Shown: piece by piece, positions 35,797 to 43,992 of the stretch
How positions within the stretch are numbered: the first letter of the stretch is position 1
Layout: each line of letters opens with the position of its first letter
Origin: HGM04593 sp045657945
Lineage (GTDB): Bacteria > Bacteroidota > Bacteroidia > Bacteroidales > Bacteroidaceae
Length of the DNA stretch: 64,000 bases
Direction of reading: 5' to 3'
Assembly (NCBI GenBank): GCA_045657945.1
Contig: JAZOUB010000029.1
Coordinates: 1-64,000 of the forward strand
Program-made: the position numbers and the translations under genes
The notes under the pieces: model-generated
Seen by the model: only the letters and a program-made list of their open reading frames with translations
Databases searched by the model: none
Told to the model about the DNA's origin: nothing

Positions 35797-36771
35797 TTAT
35801 AGATTACGATTCAGAATTGTGTTGGCAAAATCCTTAAGTGCGGTTTTCTTATCCTCGGCAACAGATATTCCAGCCATGTATGCATCACTTTTTGCAAAAA
35901 GTTCATGAATCCGTTTTTCACAAACCTCCTTCACACCAAGTTTATTATACAAGGCTGTGAACCATGCAATCTTCTCCTGTGGGTCAAACTCATCCTTCTC
36001 CATCCACACCTTCATCTGTGCAAGCTGGGTAGGCGAAGCAAGATTCATTGCCGTTATCAGTAAGAAAGTCTTCTTGTTGCAGCAGATGTCACCACCGATT
36101 TTCTTGCCAAAAAGTTTTTCATCGGCATACACATCAAGCAAATCATCCTGTAACTGAAATGCAAGTCCAATAGTCTCGCCATAGCTGTAGAGATTATGCA
36201 GGTCATCTTCACTCGCGCCAGCCAGAATACCGCCAAGTTTCAATGATGCAGCAAGCAGAACCGATGTCTTTAAACGAATCATCTCCATGTACTCCTCCTC
36301 GGCGACATCATCACGCTTTTCAAAGTCAAGATCATACTGCTGACCGTCACCAACCTCCTTTGCAGTTTCGGTAAAGAGCGAAAGCATTGCAGGCAACCTG
36401 TCGGCAGGAACATGCGACAGGAACTCATAGGCTAAGACAAGCATTGTATCGCCCGAGAGTATCGCAGCCGTATCGCCCCACTTTGCGCACACCGTAGGTT
36501 TTCCGCGACGTATTACAGCCCTGTCCATCACATCATCGTGAATAAGGGTGTAGTTATGATATGTCTCCACGGCAACAGCAGGATACAAGGCCTCACGCAC
36601 GCACTCCTTATACATATTATATGCAAGGAGAAACAATACCGGACGCACTCGCTTTCCACTCTGTTCCAAAGTATATCGCACAGGAGCATACAGTTCACGT
36701 GGTTCACGCTCAAACTCAAGATTGTCTATAAATTCATTGACAATATCCCTTAAATCTTCCCAAGTGTACAT
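35797..36771 (-). CDS. ispA: Polyprenyl (farnesyl/geranylgeranyl) diphosphate synthase
   Basis: 324 residues from MYTWEDLRDIVNEF (ATG 36771); the earlier in-frame Met at 36804 lies over the tonB terminator. Two aspartate-rich motifs bind Mg-diphosphate: LIHDDVMD near residue 84 and FQLQDDLLDVY near residue 215. It condenses isopentenyl diphosphate onto allylic diphosphates. The chain length cannot be set with certainty. First gene of a six-gene minus-strand operon; ispH of the same pathway is at 39607-40473. Confidence 0.92.
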   Translation of the reverse strand: MYTWEDLRDIVNEFIDNLEFEREPRELYAPVRYTLEQSGKRVRPVLFLLAYNMYKECVREALYPAVAVETYHNYTLIHDDVMDRAVIRRGKPTVCAKWGDTAAILSGDTMLVLAYEFLSHVPADRLPAMLSLFTETAKEVGDGQQYDLDFEKRDDVAEEEYMEMIRLKTSVLLAASLKLGGILAGASEDDLHNLYSYGETIGLAFQLQDDLLDVYADEKLFGKKIGGDICCNKKTFLLITAMNLASPTQLAQMKVWMEKDEFDPQEKIAWFTALYNKLGVKEVCEKRIHELFAKSDAYMAGISVAEDKKTALKDFANTILNRNL

Positions 36772-36790
36772 TTCATTCTTATTTATCAAA

Positions 36791-36817
36791 AAAAGAGGCT
36801 GCATCGCAGCCTCTTTT
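36791..36817 (-). terminator. tonB terminator
   Basis: 12-bp perfect stem (36791-36802 with 36806-36817), 3-base loop, followed on the minus strand by seven T. It lies 19 bp after the tonB stop and just before the polyprenyl synthase start. Confidence 0.88.
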
Positions 36818-36835
36818 CTGTATTGTTATCAAATT

Positions 36836-37576
36836 TTACTGCAAACGGAAGTTAACCGGCAATACAAATTTCACACGCACAGCCTTACCCAACTGACGAC
36901 CGGGTTTCCACTTCGGCATCGCCTCGATAACGCGTACAGCCTCCTTGTCAAGATAGATGTCACCCGAACTGCGGATAACCTCAACATCCTGAATTGAACC
37001 GTCAGAATTTACAGTAAACTTAACAAAGGCTCTACCCTGTGAGTTGTTGTCGCGCGATACACGTGGATACTTGATATTATCCTTGAAATACTTCATCAAT
37101 GCAGCATTACCACCCGGGAACTCTGGTTGCTCCTCAACGACATCAAAGATCTGCTCCTCGACAACCTCTTCCTCAACAAAAATAGCTTCGGTTTCCTCAA
37201 CATCGGCCCATTCGCTCATATCCTGAACTGACACAAGCTCCTGCTCCTCTACTTCAACCTCATCCTCAACGACCTTGATCACGTCAATAATCTTCTTTGC
37301 TTCTGGTGGAGGAGGCATAACCTTCTTCTCAAGAATCAATGGAGGAATCTCCTCCATGACAAGTACTGGAAGATTCTCAGAACTCTTCTTTGCTACAGGC
37401 TTTTTGTCCTTCTCCTGCTGCTGAGTAAGTTCAAGTCCGGCGAACAATGTGGTAAGAGCAAAAATAAATCCGAGCAACAGCCATGTTGTACGGTTCTGCT
37501 CCAAATCAGCCGTGGTACTCTTCTTTACCTCGAGCAACTCGGCACCTTTAAAATCAAGCTTTTTTCCTTTGTCCAT
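36836..37576 (-). CDS. tonB: TonB family energy transducer
   Basis: 246 residues from ATG 37576 (MDKGKKLDFKGAELLEV). One membrane helix (about 33-50, LLLGFIFALTTLFAGLEL) is followed by a Pro/Glu/Val-rich periplasm-spanning stretch (about 60-155, with MPPPPEAKK and many EVE runs). The TonB C-terminal domain (about 160-246) has FPGGNAALMKYFKDNIKYP and the usual ending KFVLPVNFRLQ. It links proton motive force, through ExbB/ExbD, to outer membrane transporters such as the SusC at 5435-8641. exbBD is not in the window. Single-gene unit. Confidence 0.94.
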   Translation of the reverse strand: MDKGKKLDFKGAELLEVKKSTTADLEQNRTTWLLLGFIFALTTLFAGLELTQQQEKDKKPVAKKSSENLPVLVMEEIPPLILEKKVMPPPPEAKKIIDVIKVVEDEVEVEEQELVSVQDMSEWADVEETEAIFVEEEVVEEQIFDVVEEQPEFPGGNAALMKYFKDNIKYPRVSRDNNSQGRAFVKFTVNSDGSIQDVEVIRSSGDIYLDKEAVRVIEAMPKWKPGRQLGKAVRVKFVLPVNFRLQ

Positions 37577-37621
37577 TATCGTATTTGTATATATTTTACA
37601 GAGGTTGCATTTTCTAACCGA

Positions 37622-37629
37622 CAAAAATA
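37622..37629 (-). promoter_or_regulatory. -7 box of tonB
   Basis: TATTTTTG on the minus strand matches TAnnTTTG, 46 bp before the tonB start. The -33 region is not a good match. The rest of the spacer to the porQ-like gene holds only its -7-like box. Confidence 0.42.
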
Positions 37630-37832
37630 AACAATATTTTTCAATACACACGATTAAATCCATCTTTTTTTCATCATTTGACACATTTTAACCCAAAAAC
37701 ATAAAAGCAAAGCCATTTTTCTCTTCGTTTTTTAACAGTTCCCAAAACATAAAAAAGAGAAAACAACGTTATAATATTGCATTCCGTATGGATTCATTTT
37801 GTCATTTGTCCCGAAAAGATGAAAAAAAGCAT

Positions 37833-37840
37833 TATCTTCG
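37833..37840 (+). promoter_or_regulatory. -7-like box of the porQ-cmk-ispH-pfkA unit
   Basis: TATCTTCG, one change from consensus. It lies inside the 5' part of the open frame, so translation must start downstream of it, which supports the TTG at 37888. Confidence 0.42.
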
Positions 37841-37887
37841 CAAACAAAACCCAACCATGCAATAATGCATGTCCAAAGAGAGAAAAA

Positions 37888-38865
37888 TTGAAAACCAAAA
37901 GAGTCATATTATACCTTTTATTACTATTCCCTTTGGTAACAAAGGCACAAGGCGGCGAAAGCGCATTCAATTTTCTTCGTCTCCCCTACTCGTCACGCGC
38001 AGCCGCACTTGGCGGAAGTAACATTTCAGTCATTGACGATGACCTTTCACTCTCCATGCACAATCCGGCGTTACTCATAAACGCTTCGGACAAGACCATA
38101 GACCTGTCATTCATGACATATATGAGCGACAGCAAGATTGCCGGCGCGGCATTCAACAAACATTTTGGAGAGCGTTCGACAGGAGCTGTCTCGGTACGTT
38201 ATCTCGACTATGGAAAATTTGACGGCTACACAGATGACAACATCTACACCGGCACATTCCGTGCAATGGACATGGAACTCAGCATAATGTACTGCTACCT
38301 GCTCAGCAACAACTGGAGCGGTGGTGTTTCAGGCAAATTCATCTATTCGCAATATGAAAGCCTGAATTCTCTTGCATTGGGTGTTGATTTGGGTCTTAAC
38401 TATTTCAACCCGGAGATTGATTTCTCGGCATCGCTCACATTCAAGAACCTTGGCGGGCAAGTAAAGACCTTTGAACAGAAGCACGAGCTGCTGCCGATTG
38501 ACATACAGTTGGGATTCACCAAACGCCTCGCCCATGCACCAATCCTCATCTCGGCAACACTTGTCAACCTGCACAAATGGAGTACAAAAGACTTCTACAA
38601 TGCCGATGGCAGCAAGGATAATTTTGGAGAGATTCTATTGAAGCACATAATCCTGGGAGCAGATGTACTTCTTGGAAAGAACTTCTACGCCTCGATAGGC
38701 TACAACTACCGCATCGCCAAAGAACTCTCATCTGGAAACAGCAGATTCGGTGGATTCAGCCTTGGTGCAGGCCTTCACATCAAGAAAATCAAATTCGGCG
38801 TATCATTCAGTCAACTGCACATTTCAGCATCGTCACTACATTTTAACTTCGCATATTCGATATAA
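37888..38865 (+). CDS. PorQ/PorV-like outer membrane protein
   Basis: 325 residues if it starts at TTG 37888 (reading LKTKRVILYLLLLFPLVTKAQG with formyl-Met), which gives a clean signal peptide. The only in-frame ATG (37819) would put about 23 polar residues before it and precedes the -7 box. SAFNFLRLPYSSRAAALGGSNISVIDDD and the MHNPALL motif match the PorQ branch of the PorV/FadL-like family, associated with the type IX secretion system. No other T9SS gene is in the window. First gene before cmk (48 bp). Confidence 0.8.
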   Translation: MKTKRVILYLLLLFPLVTKAQGGESAFNFLRLPYSSRAAALGGSNISVIDDDLSLSMHNPALLINASDKTIDLSFMTYMSDSKIAGAAFNKHFGERSTGAVSVRYLDYGKFDGYTDDNIYTGTFRAMDMELSIMYCYLLSNNWSGGVSGKFIYSQYESLNSLALGVDLGLNYFNPEIDFSASLTFKNLGGQVKTFEQKHELLPIDIQLGFTKRLAHAPILISATLVNLHKWSTKDFYNADGSKDNFGEILLKHIILGADVLLGKNFYASIGYNYRIAKELSSGNSRFGGFSLGAGLHIKKIKFGVSFSQLHISASSLHFNFAYSI

Positions 38866-38913
38866 TAGAAAACTTTTTGCTATCTTCACACAGCATATAC
38901 AAACATAAACAGA

Positions 38914-39600
38914 ATGAAAAAGATTATCATAGCCATCGACGGTTTCTCTTCGTGCGGCAAAAGCACTATGGCAAAGGCACTTGCACGCAACATAGGGTAC
39001 CTTTATTTTGACAGTGGCGCAATGTACCGCGCCGTAGCGCTCTACTGCATGCAGAACGGACTCATAAACGACACAATGATTAACGTTGATACCCTACGCG
39101 GTAAAATGCAGGACATTCAGATAACATTTGAGGCAGACCCGGAGACAAAGAATTCACTTACATTCCTCAACGGAGTCAATGTCGAGCACGAGATTCGTTC
39201 GCTCGATGTTTCACGTCTTGTGAGTCAGGTTGCCGCACTTGATTTTGTACGCGAGGAGATGGTAAACCGTCAACGCCAAATGGGAGAAGCAAAAGGCATC
39301 GTCATGGACGGACGTGACATCGGCACCACAGTATTCCCCAATGCCGAGATGAAGATATTCGTAACCGCATCGGCCGAGGTACGTGCACAACGCCGCTATG
39401 ACGAGCTCACCGCACGCGGTGACAACGCCAATTTTCAGGAAATCCTCGAGAATGTAATGCAACGCGACCATATTGACCAGACACGCGAGGTGAGCCCACT
39501 CAAGCAGGCCGACGACGCTCTGCTGCTCGACAACAGCAACATGACACGCGAAGAGCAGATGAACTGGCTTATAGAGAAATTCAACGAACTTACAAAGTAA
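38914..39600 (+). CDS. cmk: Cytidylate kinase
   Basis: 228 residues. P-loop IDGFSSCGKSTMAKALAR (about 6-23), then DSGAMYRAVALY, the CMP-specific insert and GIVMDGRDIGTTVFPNAEMKIFVTAS. It phosphorylates CMP and dCMP with ATP. In an operon with ispH and pfkA; ispH begins 6 bp later. Confidence 0.96.
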   Translation: MKKIIIAIDGFSSCGKSTMAKALARNIGYLYFDSGAMYRAVALYCMQNGLINDTMINVDTLRGKMQDIQITFEADPETKNSLTFLNGVNVEHEIRSLDVSRLVSQVAALDFVREEMVNRQRQMGEAKGIVMDGRDIGTTVFPNAEMKIFVTASAEVRAQRRYDELTARGDNANFQEILENVMQRDHIDQTREVSPLKQADDALLLDNSNMTREEQMNWLIEKFNELTK

Positions 39601-39606
39601 GTAGAA

Positions 39607-40473
39607 ATGCCCAACATTGAGATTGACGAACATTCAGGATTCTGCTTTGGCGTAACGACAGCCATCAAAAAAGCCGAGGAAGAGTTGCAAAAGGGTGAAA
39701 AGCTCTATTGCCTTGGCGACATCGTACACAACAGTATCGAATGTGACCGCCTCAAGCAACTTGGGCTCATCACAATAAACCACGAAGAATTCGCAGAGCT
39801 TCACAACGCCAAGGTGCTTTTTAGAGCACACGGCGAACCGCCTGCCACATACGAGACAGCAAGGAGGAACAACCTTGAAATCATTGATGCTACCTGCCCC
39901 GTAGTGCTGAAACTACAGCAGAGAATCAAGAACAAGTGGCAGGAAAACACGAACGAAGAGAAGCAAATTGTCATATACGGCCAGGCCGGACACGCCGAGG
40001 TTCTTGGCCTTGTGGGACAGACACATGGAGAAGCCATTGTGGTTGAAAAGAGTTCTCAGATAGAGAATATCGCAAAGGACAAGCATACATACATCTATTC
40101 ACAGACAACCAAGTCACTCGAGGGCTACAAATTGATAGTAAACGAGATTGCAGCACACATAAACGAGGGCAAACTATGCGAATCGTTCAACACCGTGTGC
40201 GGACAGGTTGCCAACCGCCTCAACGGCATAGGCAAATTTGCCAAGTCGCACGAGCTCATCTTCTTTGTATGTGGCAAGAAAAGTTCAAACGGACGTATCC
40301 TTTTCGATGAATGCAAAAAGATGAACCCTAACTCCTACCAGATCGAAGGCCCCGAAGATATGGACCTGACACTCACGCAAGGCGTGGAGTCAATAGGCAT
40401 CTGTGGCGCCACCTCTACCCCAAAATGGCTAATGGAAAACTGCAAACAAGCAATAATCAACTATAATAACTGA
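39607..40473 (+). CDS. ispH: 4-hydroxy-3-methylbut-2-enyl diphosphate reductase
   Basis: 288 residues. The three cluster cysteines are in SGFCFGV (C13 region), DATCPVVLKL and NTVCGQVANR. Other conserved sites are GDIVHN, FRAHGEPP, GHAEVLG and YSQTTKS. It makes IPP and DMAPP in the last step of the MEP pathway, feeding the polyprenyl synthase at 35797-36771. Only the reductase domain is present, without the S1 fusion seen in some bacteria. The short N-terminus before EHSGFCFGV is normal. Confidence 0.96.
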   Translation: MPNIEIDEHSGFCFGVTTAIKKAEEELQKGEKLYCLGDIVHNSIECDRLKQLGLITINHEEFAELHNAKVLFRAHGEPPATYETARRNNLEIIDATCPVVLKLQQRIKNKWQENTNEEKQIVIYGQAGHAEVLGLVGQTHGEAIVVEKSSQIENIAKDKHTYIYSQTTKSLEGYKLIVNEIAAHINEGKLCESFNTVCGQVANRLNGIGKFAKSHELIFFVCGKKSSNGRILFDECKKMNPNSYQIEGPEDMDLTLTQGVESIGICGATSTPKWLMENCKQAIINYNN

Positions 40474-40477
40474 CAAT

Positions 40478-41464
40478 ATGAAAAACAAACTTCAATGCGT
40501 AGGCATATTGACATCAGGTGGTGATGCCCCCGGCATGAACGCGGCAATCCGTGCCGTCACACGTGCCTGCATCTATCACGGCATAACCGTCAAAGCCATT
40601 TACCGCGGTTACAAAGGACTCATGACCGGTGAAATCAAAGAGTTCAAGACCGAGAATGTAAGTAACATCATCCAGCGTGGCGGAACAATCCTCAAGACAA
40701 GCCGTTGCGACGAGTTCAAGACCGAGGAAGGACGCGCAAAGGCATACGAGACCCTGCAGAAAGAGGGCATCAATGCTCTTGTTGTAATCGGTGGCGACGG
40801 TTCTATCACCGGTGCATACAATCTTGCACGCGAATTCGACATTCCATGTATTGCACTGCCGGGAACTATTGACAACGACCTTTACGGTACAGATACCACA
40901 ATCGGTTACGACACCGCACTTAACACCATTATGGAATGCGTGGACAAAATCCGCGACACAGCGTCATCACACGAGCGTCTTTTCATTGTTGAAGTAATGG
41001 GTCGCGACGCCGGTTTCCTTGCCCTCAACGGTACAATTGCCACAGGTGCCGAGGCTTGCGTGTTGCCTGAAATTGACCCCGAGTTCGAGAAAATCAACCA
41101 GTTCATTGCAAATGGTTTGCGCCGAACAAAGAGCAGCAGTATCGTATTGTTTGCCGAGGGTCGCGAGAAGGACTACAACATCATGGAAGTTGCCGAGGGC
41201 ATGCGCCAGCGTTTCCCCGAACTTGATGTACGCGTATCAATCCTTGGATACCTGCAGCGTGGTGGTAGTCCCACAGCCAACGACCGCATCCTTGCAAGCC
41301 GTCTGGGCGTAGCTGCCGTAGATGCACTGCTCGAGGGTCAGCGTAATGTAATGGTGGGTCTCAAGAATAACGAGATTGTCTACATCCCATTCACAAAGGC
41401 AATCAAGGACGACAAACCAATTGACAAGGATACAGTACGAGCACAGGAGATACTTGCGTCTTAA
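40478..41464 (+). CDS. pfkA: ATP-dependent 6-phosphofructokinase
   Basis: 328 residues, the bacterial A-type length. GILTSGGDAPGMNAAIRA begins near residue 8. GGDGS starts at residue 105, and the Gly after GGD marks ATP use. GTIDNDLYGTD holds the catalytic base D132; MGRDAGFLA and GYLQRGGSPTANDR are conserved. It commits fructose 6-phosphate to glycolysis. Last gene of its operon, ended by a 22-bp hairpin that reaches into the convergent gene. A PPi-dependent enzyme for the same step is at 12907-14550. Confidence 0.97.
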   Translation: MKNKLQCVGILTSGGDAPGMNAAIRAVTRACIYHGITVKAIYRGYKGLMTGEIKEFKTENVSNIIQRGGTILKTSRCDEFKTEEGRAKAYETLQKEGINALVVIGGDGSITGAYNLAREFDIPCIALPGTIDNDLYGTDTTIGYDTALNTIMECVDKIRDTASSHERLFIVEVMGRDAGFLALNGTIATGAEACVLPEIDPEFEKINQFIANGLRRTKSSSIVLFAEGREKDYNIMEVAEGMRQRFPELDVRVSILGYLQRGGSPTANDRILASRLGVAAVDALLEGQRNVMVGLKNNEIVYIPFTKAIKDDKPIDKDTVRAQEILAS

Positions 41465-41472
41465 AAGACAAA

Positions 41473-41526
41473 GTCATATATGAATGAAACGGGAGGCCTA
41501 CGCTTCCCGTTTCATTCATATATGAC
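41473..41526 (+). terminator. pfkA terminator overlapping the convergent gene end
   Basis: 41473-41494 pairs perfectly with 41505-41526 (22 bp) over a 10-base loop. The right arm contains the last codons and the stop (41512-41514) of the 5-formyl-THF cyclo-ligase gene on the other strand, so one sequence serves as coding end and hairpin. Confidence 0.85.
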
Positions 41527-42045
41527 CACATCCATCATCACATCATGGGACTCAAGAGGAATCTCCGGCACCAACTGCTCACTATAGCATACTCCTATTT
41601 TCAACGCAGAAAAATCGCTTTGCGACATATACTTGTCATAATACCCCTTTCCGCGCCCCATGCGTGCACCGCTTTTTGTAAAGGCCAAACCGGGAACAAT
41701 TACAGCGTCAATCTCATAAGGAGCAACAGCAAATCCATCCTGTGGTTCATTTATCCCAAAAGAGCCAATAGCCATGGAATTCTTGTTATAGCAGTAGAAG
41801 TTCATGACATCACCCTCGACACGGGGCAGCACTACCGACACTGCGCCGGAAAGACTCTCCACCAGCGGCCACACATCGATTTCATTCCCAAGCGGAGAAA
41901 AAAGAGCCACCACACGGGCATTACTCACAGTAAGATGTTTCTTCACCTCAACACAGATAGCGGCAGAGCGCACACTCTTGTCATCGACATCAAGTAACTC
42001 AAGCTTCGCCCTCACCTCTCTCCTCAGCATCTTTTTATCAACCAT
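41512..42045 (-). CDS. 5-formyltetrahydrofolate cyclo-ligase
   Basis: 177 residues from MVDKKMLRREVRAKLE (ATG 42045); an adjacent ATG at 42051 is possible. The far upstream Met at 42165 lies in meaB. Family motifs are FSPLGNEIDVWPL, the signature VPGLAFTKSGARMGRGKGYYDKYM, and a C-terminal SHDVMMDVVIYE. It converts 5-formyl-THF to 5,10-methenyl-THF with ATP. It overlaps the meaB end by 8 bp, so the two are coupled. Its stop codon lies inside the pfkA terminator stem. Confidence 0.93.
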   Translation of the reverse strand: MVDKKMLRREVRAKLELLDVDDKSVRSAAICVEVKKHLTVSNARVVALFSPLGNEIDVWPLVESLSGAVSVVLPRVEGDVMNFYCYNKNSMAIGSFGINEPQDGFAVAPYEIDAVIVPGLAFTKSGARMGRGKGYYDKYMSQSDFSALKIGVCYSEQLVPEIPLESHDVMMDVVIYE

Positions 42046-43153
42046 TGCCATCCCTTTCCTCATCAAAGTAATCCAACACCTTGCCGGCAGCCGCAAAAGA
42101 AGTAATCTTGCCCTGTAGCAACAACTGTTCATATCGGGAGAGAATCTCCTGCATGCCCCGAGCATTATAGAAACGAGACTTCAGCTGCTCGTCAATAGCC
42201 TCATACATCCAATATCTCTGTTGATAACGGCGTCGTTCATCGAACCAGCCGCTCGCCTTTACTTTATCGACATAACCATCAATCATACCCCACACCTTGT
42301 CAATATCCAGGTCAAAGAAACCGGAGTAAGTCTGCACCTGGGGTCGCATGCCACTCGCAGGCATCGGAAAAAGCTGCAATGCATTCCTGTAATGCACAGC
42401 CGCACGCCTTGCCTCATCGACATTGTCACCGTCGGCCTTGTTTATCACAATACCGTCGGCCATCTCCATGATACCACGCTTTATCCCCTGCAGTTCATCA
42501 CCGGCACCGGCAATCTGTATCAACAGAAAAAAATCGACCATTGAATAGACCGCAGTCTCACTCTGCCCCACGCCAACAGTCTCTACAAAAACATTATCAT
42601 AACCGGCAGCCTCGCACAATATTATCGCCTCACGTGTCTTACGCGCCACGCCACCCAATGAGCCGGCCGATGCACTCGGGCGGATAAATGCACGGGGATG
42701 AGCCGACAGACGCTCCATGCGTGTCTTGTCACCCAATATACTACCCTTGCTACGCTCACTGCTGGGGTCAACAGCAAGCACCGCAAGCTTGCCGTCTGTT
42801 TTTGACAGCAGATGCATACCAAATGCATCAATCGAAGTACTCTTGCCGGCACCCGGAACGCCCGTAATACCGACACGCAAAGAATTGCCCGAGTACGGCA
42901 GACATTTTTCAACCACCAACTGCGCCATAGCTTGATGTTCGGGCAACATACTCTCAAGCAATGTCACAGCACGACTCAGAACTGTGACATCACCGCGCAG
43001 GATACCCTCGACATAATCATTCACAGACAATTGCGCAACCCTCTTGCGCCGCATTGTCGCCAAATAGGGATTGACCGGACCAAGAGCCTCGACTCCATCG
43101 TTTACCTTAAGTCCCTTGTAAGCCTCACTGTTTTCGGGATGTTCCATAAACAA
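42038..43153 (-). CDS. meaB: Methylmalonyl-CoA mutase-associated GTPase MeaB
   Basis: 371 residues. G-domain with P-loop GVTGVPGAGKSTSIDAFG, AVDPSSERSKGSILGDKTRM, VETVGVGQSETAVYSMVDFF and the base motif NKADGDN. The C-terminal helix region is the dimerisation part. MeaB protects and loads adenosylcobalamin into methylmalonyl-CoA mutase, part of the succinate-propionate route in Bacteroidales. The mutase genes are not in this window. It is the upstream partner of the folate cyclo-ligase. Confidence 0.95.
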   Translation of the reverse strand: MFMEHPENSEAYKGLKVNDGVEALGPVNPYLATMRRKRVAQLSVNDYVEGILRGDVTVLSRAVTLLESMLPEHQAMAQLVVEKCLPYSGNSLRVGITGVPGAGKSTSIDAFGMHLLSKTDGKLAVLAVDPSSERSKGSILGDKTRMERLSAHPRAFIRPSASAGSLGGVARKTREAIILCEAAGYDNVFVETVGVGQSETAVYSMVDFFLLIQIAGAGDELQGIKRGIMEMADGIVINKADGDNVDEARRAAVHYRNALQLFPMPASGMRPQVQTYSGFFDLDIDKVWGMIDGYVDKVKASGWFDERRRYQQRYWMYEAIDEQLKSRFYNARGMQEILSRYEQLLLQGKITSFAAAGKVLDYFDEERDGNG

Positions 43154-43169
43154 GCAATTTCATCATTTG

Positions 43170-43201
43170 CGAAGATAGCAAATAAGAGTCGTAAAAACAA
43201 C
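43170..43201 (-). promoter_or_regulatory. meaB promoter
   Basis: Minus strand: GTTG (43198-43201), 20 bp, TATCTTCG (43170-43177). It abuts the terminator of the preceding DUF3332 gene. Confidence 0.5.
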
Positions 43202-43226
43202 AGAGCCGCCAAAAAAGGCGGCTCTG
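43201..43226 (-). terminator. Terminator of the DUF3332 gene
   Basis: 10-bp perfect GC-rich stem (43201-43210 with 43217-43226), loop of six A, 26 bp after the stop codon. On the minus strand TTGTTTTTACG follows the stem. Confidence 0.8.
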
Positions 43227-43252
43227 CATATTCTAAAATCATCCGTTCGGAA

Positions 43253-43795
43253 TCACTTGTTCAAAGCAAAACTATTAGTCATGCACTGACGAGCAAGTTC
43301 TACACCCTGCGCATCCAAAGTAACGTCCATTACTTCACCGTTCAAAAGGAAAAGCTGAGCGTTGTTGCCATCAACAACCTTCATCAACTGTGTTATCTGA
43401 TTATTGTATTCAGCGCTCCACACCTGTGTCTCCTCGTCGAACAATATGTTCATAGATTTCTCACCGTTTGAAAGCTTATATCCATTCTCCATTGCAGTAA
43501 CCTCAACATCCTGACCCTGAGAATTCTTTACAATCTTTGTATTACCAACCTGAACATCGGCACTCTTACCTGTCCAGAACTCGATTGAGTTGAGTACAAG
43601 AGCATCAACGAACATTGTAATCTCATAAACAGGTACAATATGGAATGCCAAGAAGATAACCTCATTCACCCACTTGTTGCTTACATTGTTATTCCAATCC
43701 TTCACTTTGTTTGTCAAACGGAAAGAACCGATACATGATGAAAACATGATAGTTGCAGAAAGCAACAACGCTGACAATTTCAATGTCTTTTTCAT
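43253..43795 (-). CDS. DUF3332 lipoprotein
   Basis: 180 residues; the signal peptide MKKTLKLSALLLSATIMFSSC puts the lipidated cysteine at residue 21. The body GSFRLTNKVKDWNNNVSNKWVNEVIFLAFHIVPVYEI is the DUF3332 hallmark, with a second short hydrophobic stretch. Its function is unknown; it is an envelope protein, probably in the inner or outer membrane leaflet. Single-gene unit with promoter and terminator. Confidence 0.88.
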   Translation of the reverse strand: MKKTLKLSALLLSATIMFSSCIGSFRLTNKVKDWNNNVSNKWVNEVIFLAFHIVPVYEITMFVDALVLNSIEFWTGKSADVQVGNTKIVKNSQGQDVEVTAMENGYKLSNGEKSMNILFDEETQVWSAEYNNQITQLMKVVDGNNAQLFLLNGEVMDVTLDAQGVELARQCMTNSFALNK

Positions 43796-43855
43796 AGTTA
43801 TTATAAATTAAGGTTAATAAAAATGCGAATGACTAAATGTGCCTTTTCGACTTCG

Positions 43856-43885
43856 CAAATTTATCATTTTTTCATTAAAAACAAC
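43856..43885 (-). promoter_or_regulatory. Promoter of the DUF3332 gene
   Basis: Minus strand: GTTG (43882-43885), 18 bp, TAAATTTG (43856-43863), a full -7 match. The leader is about 55 bases. Confidence 0.5.
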
Positions 43886-43940
43886 ATTTTTTGAGTTTTT
43901 ATTTCACCACACGCGAAAAAAATACAGAATAACGGCAATC

Positions 43941-43982
43941 AAACAAAAACGAGGTCCGGTTTTGGAACCTCGTTTTTTGTTT
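43941..43982 (-). terminator. pepD terminator
   Basis: AAACAAAAACGAGGT (43941-43955) faces its near-perfect complement (43967-43982), giving an AT/GC stem with T-runs on both strands. It begins 11 bp after the pepD stop. Confidence 0.82.
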
Positions 43983-43992
43983 AATTACCATA

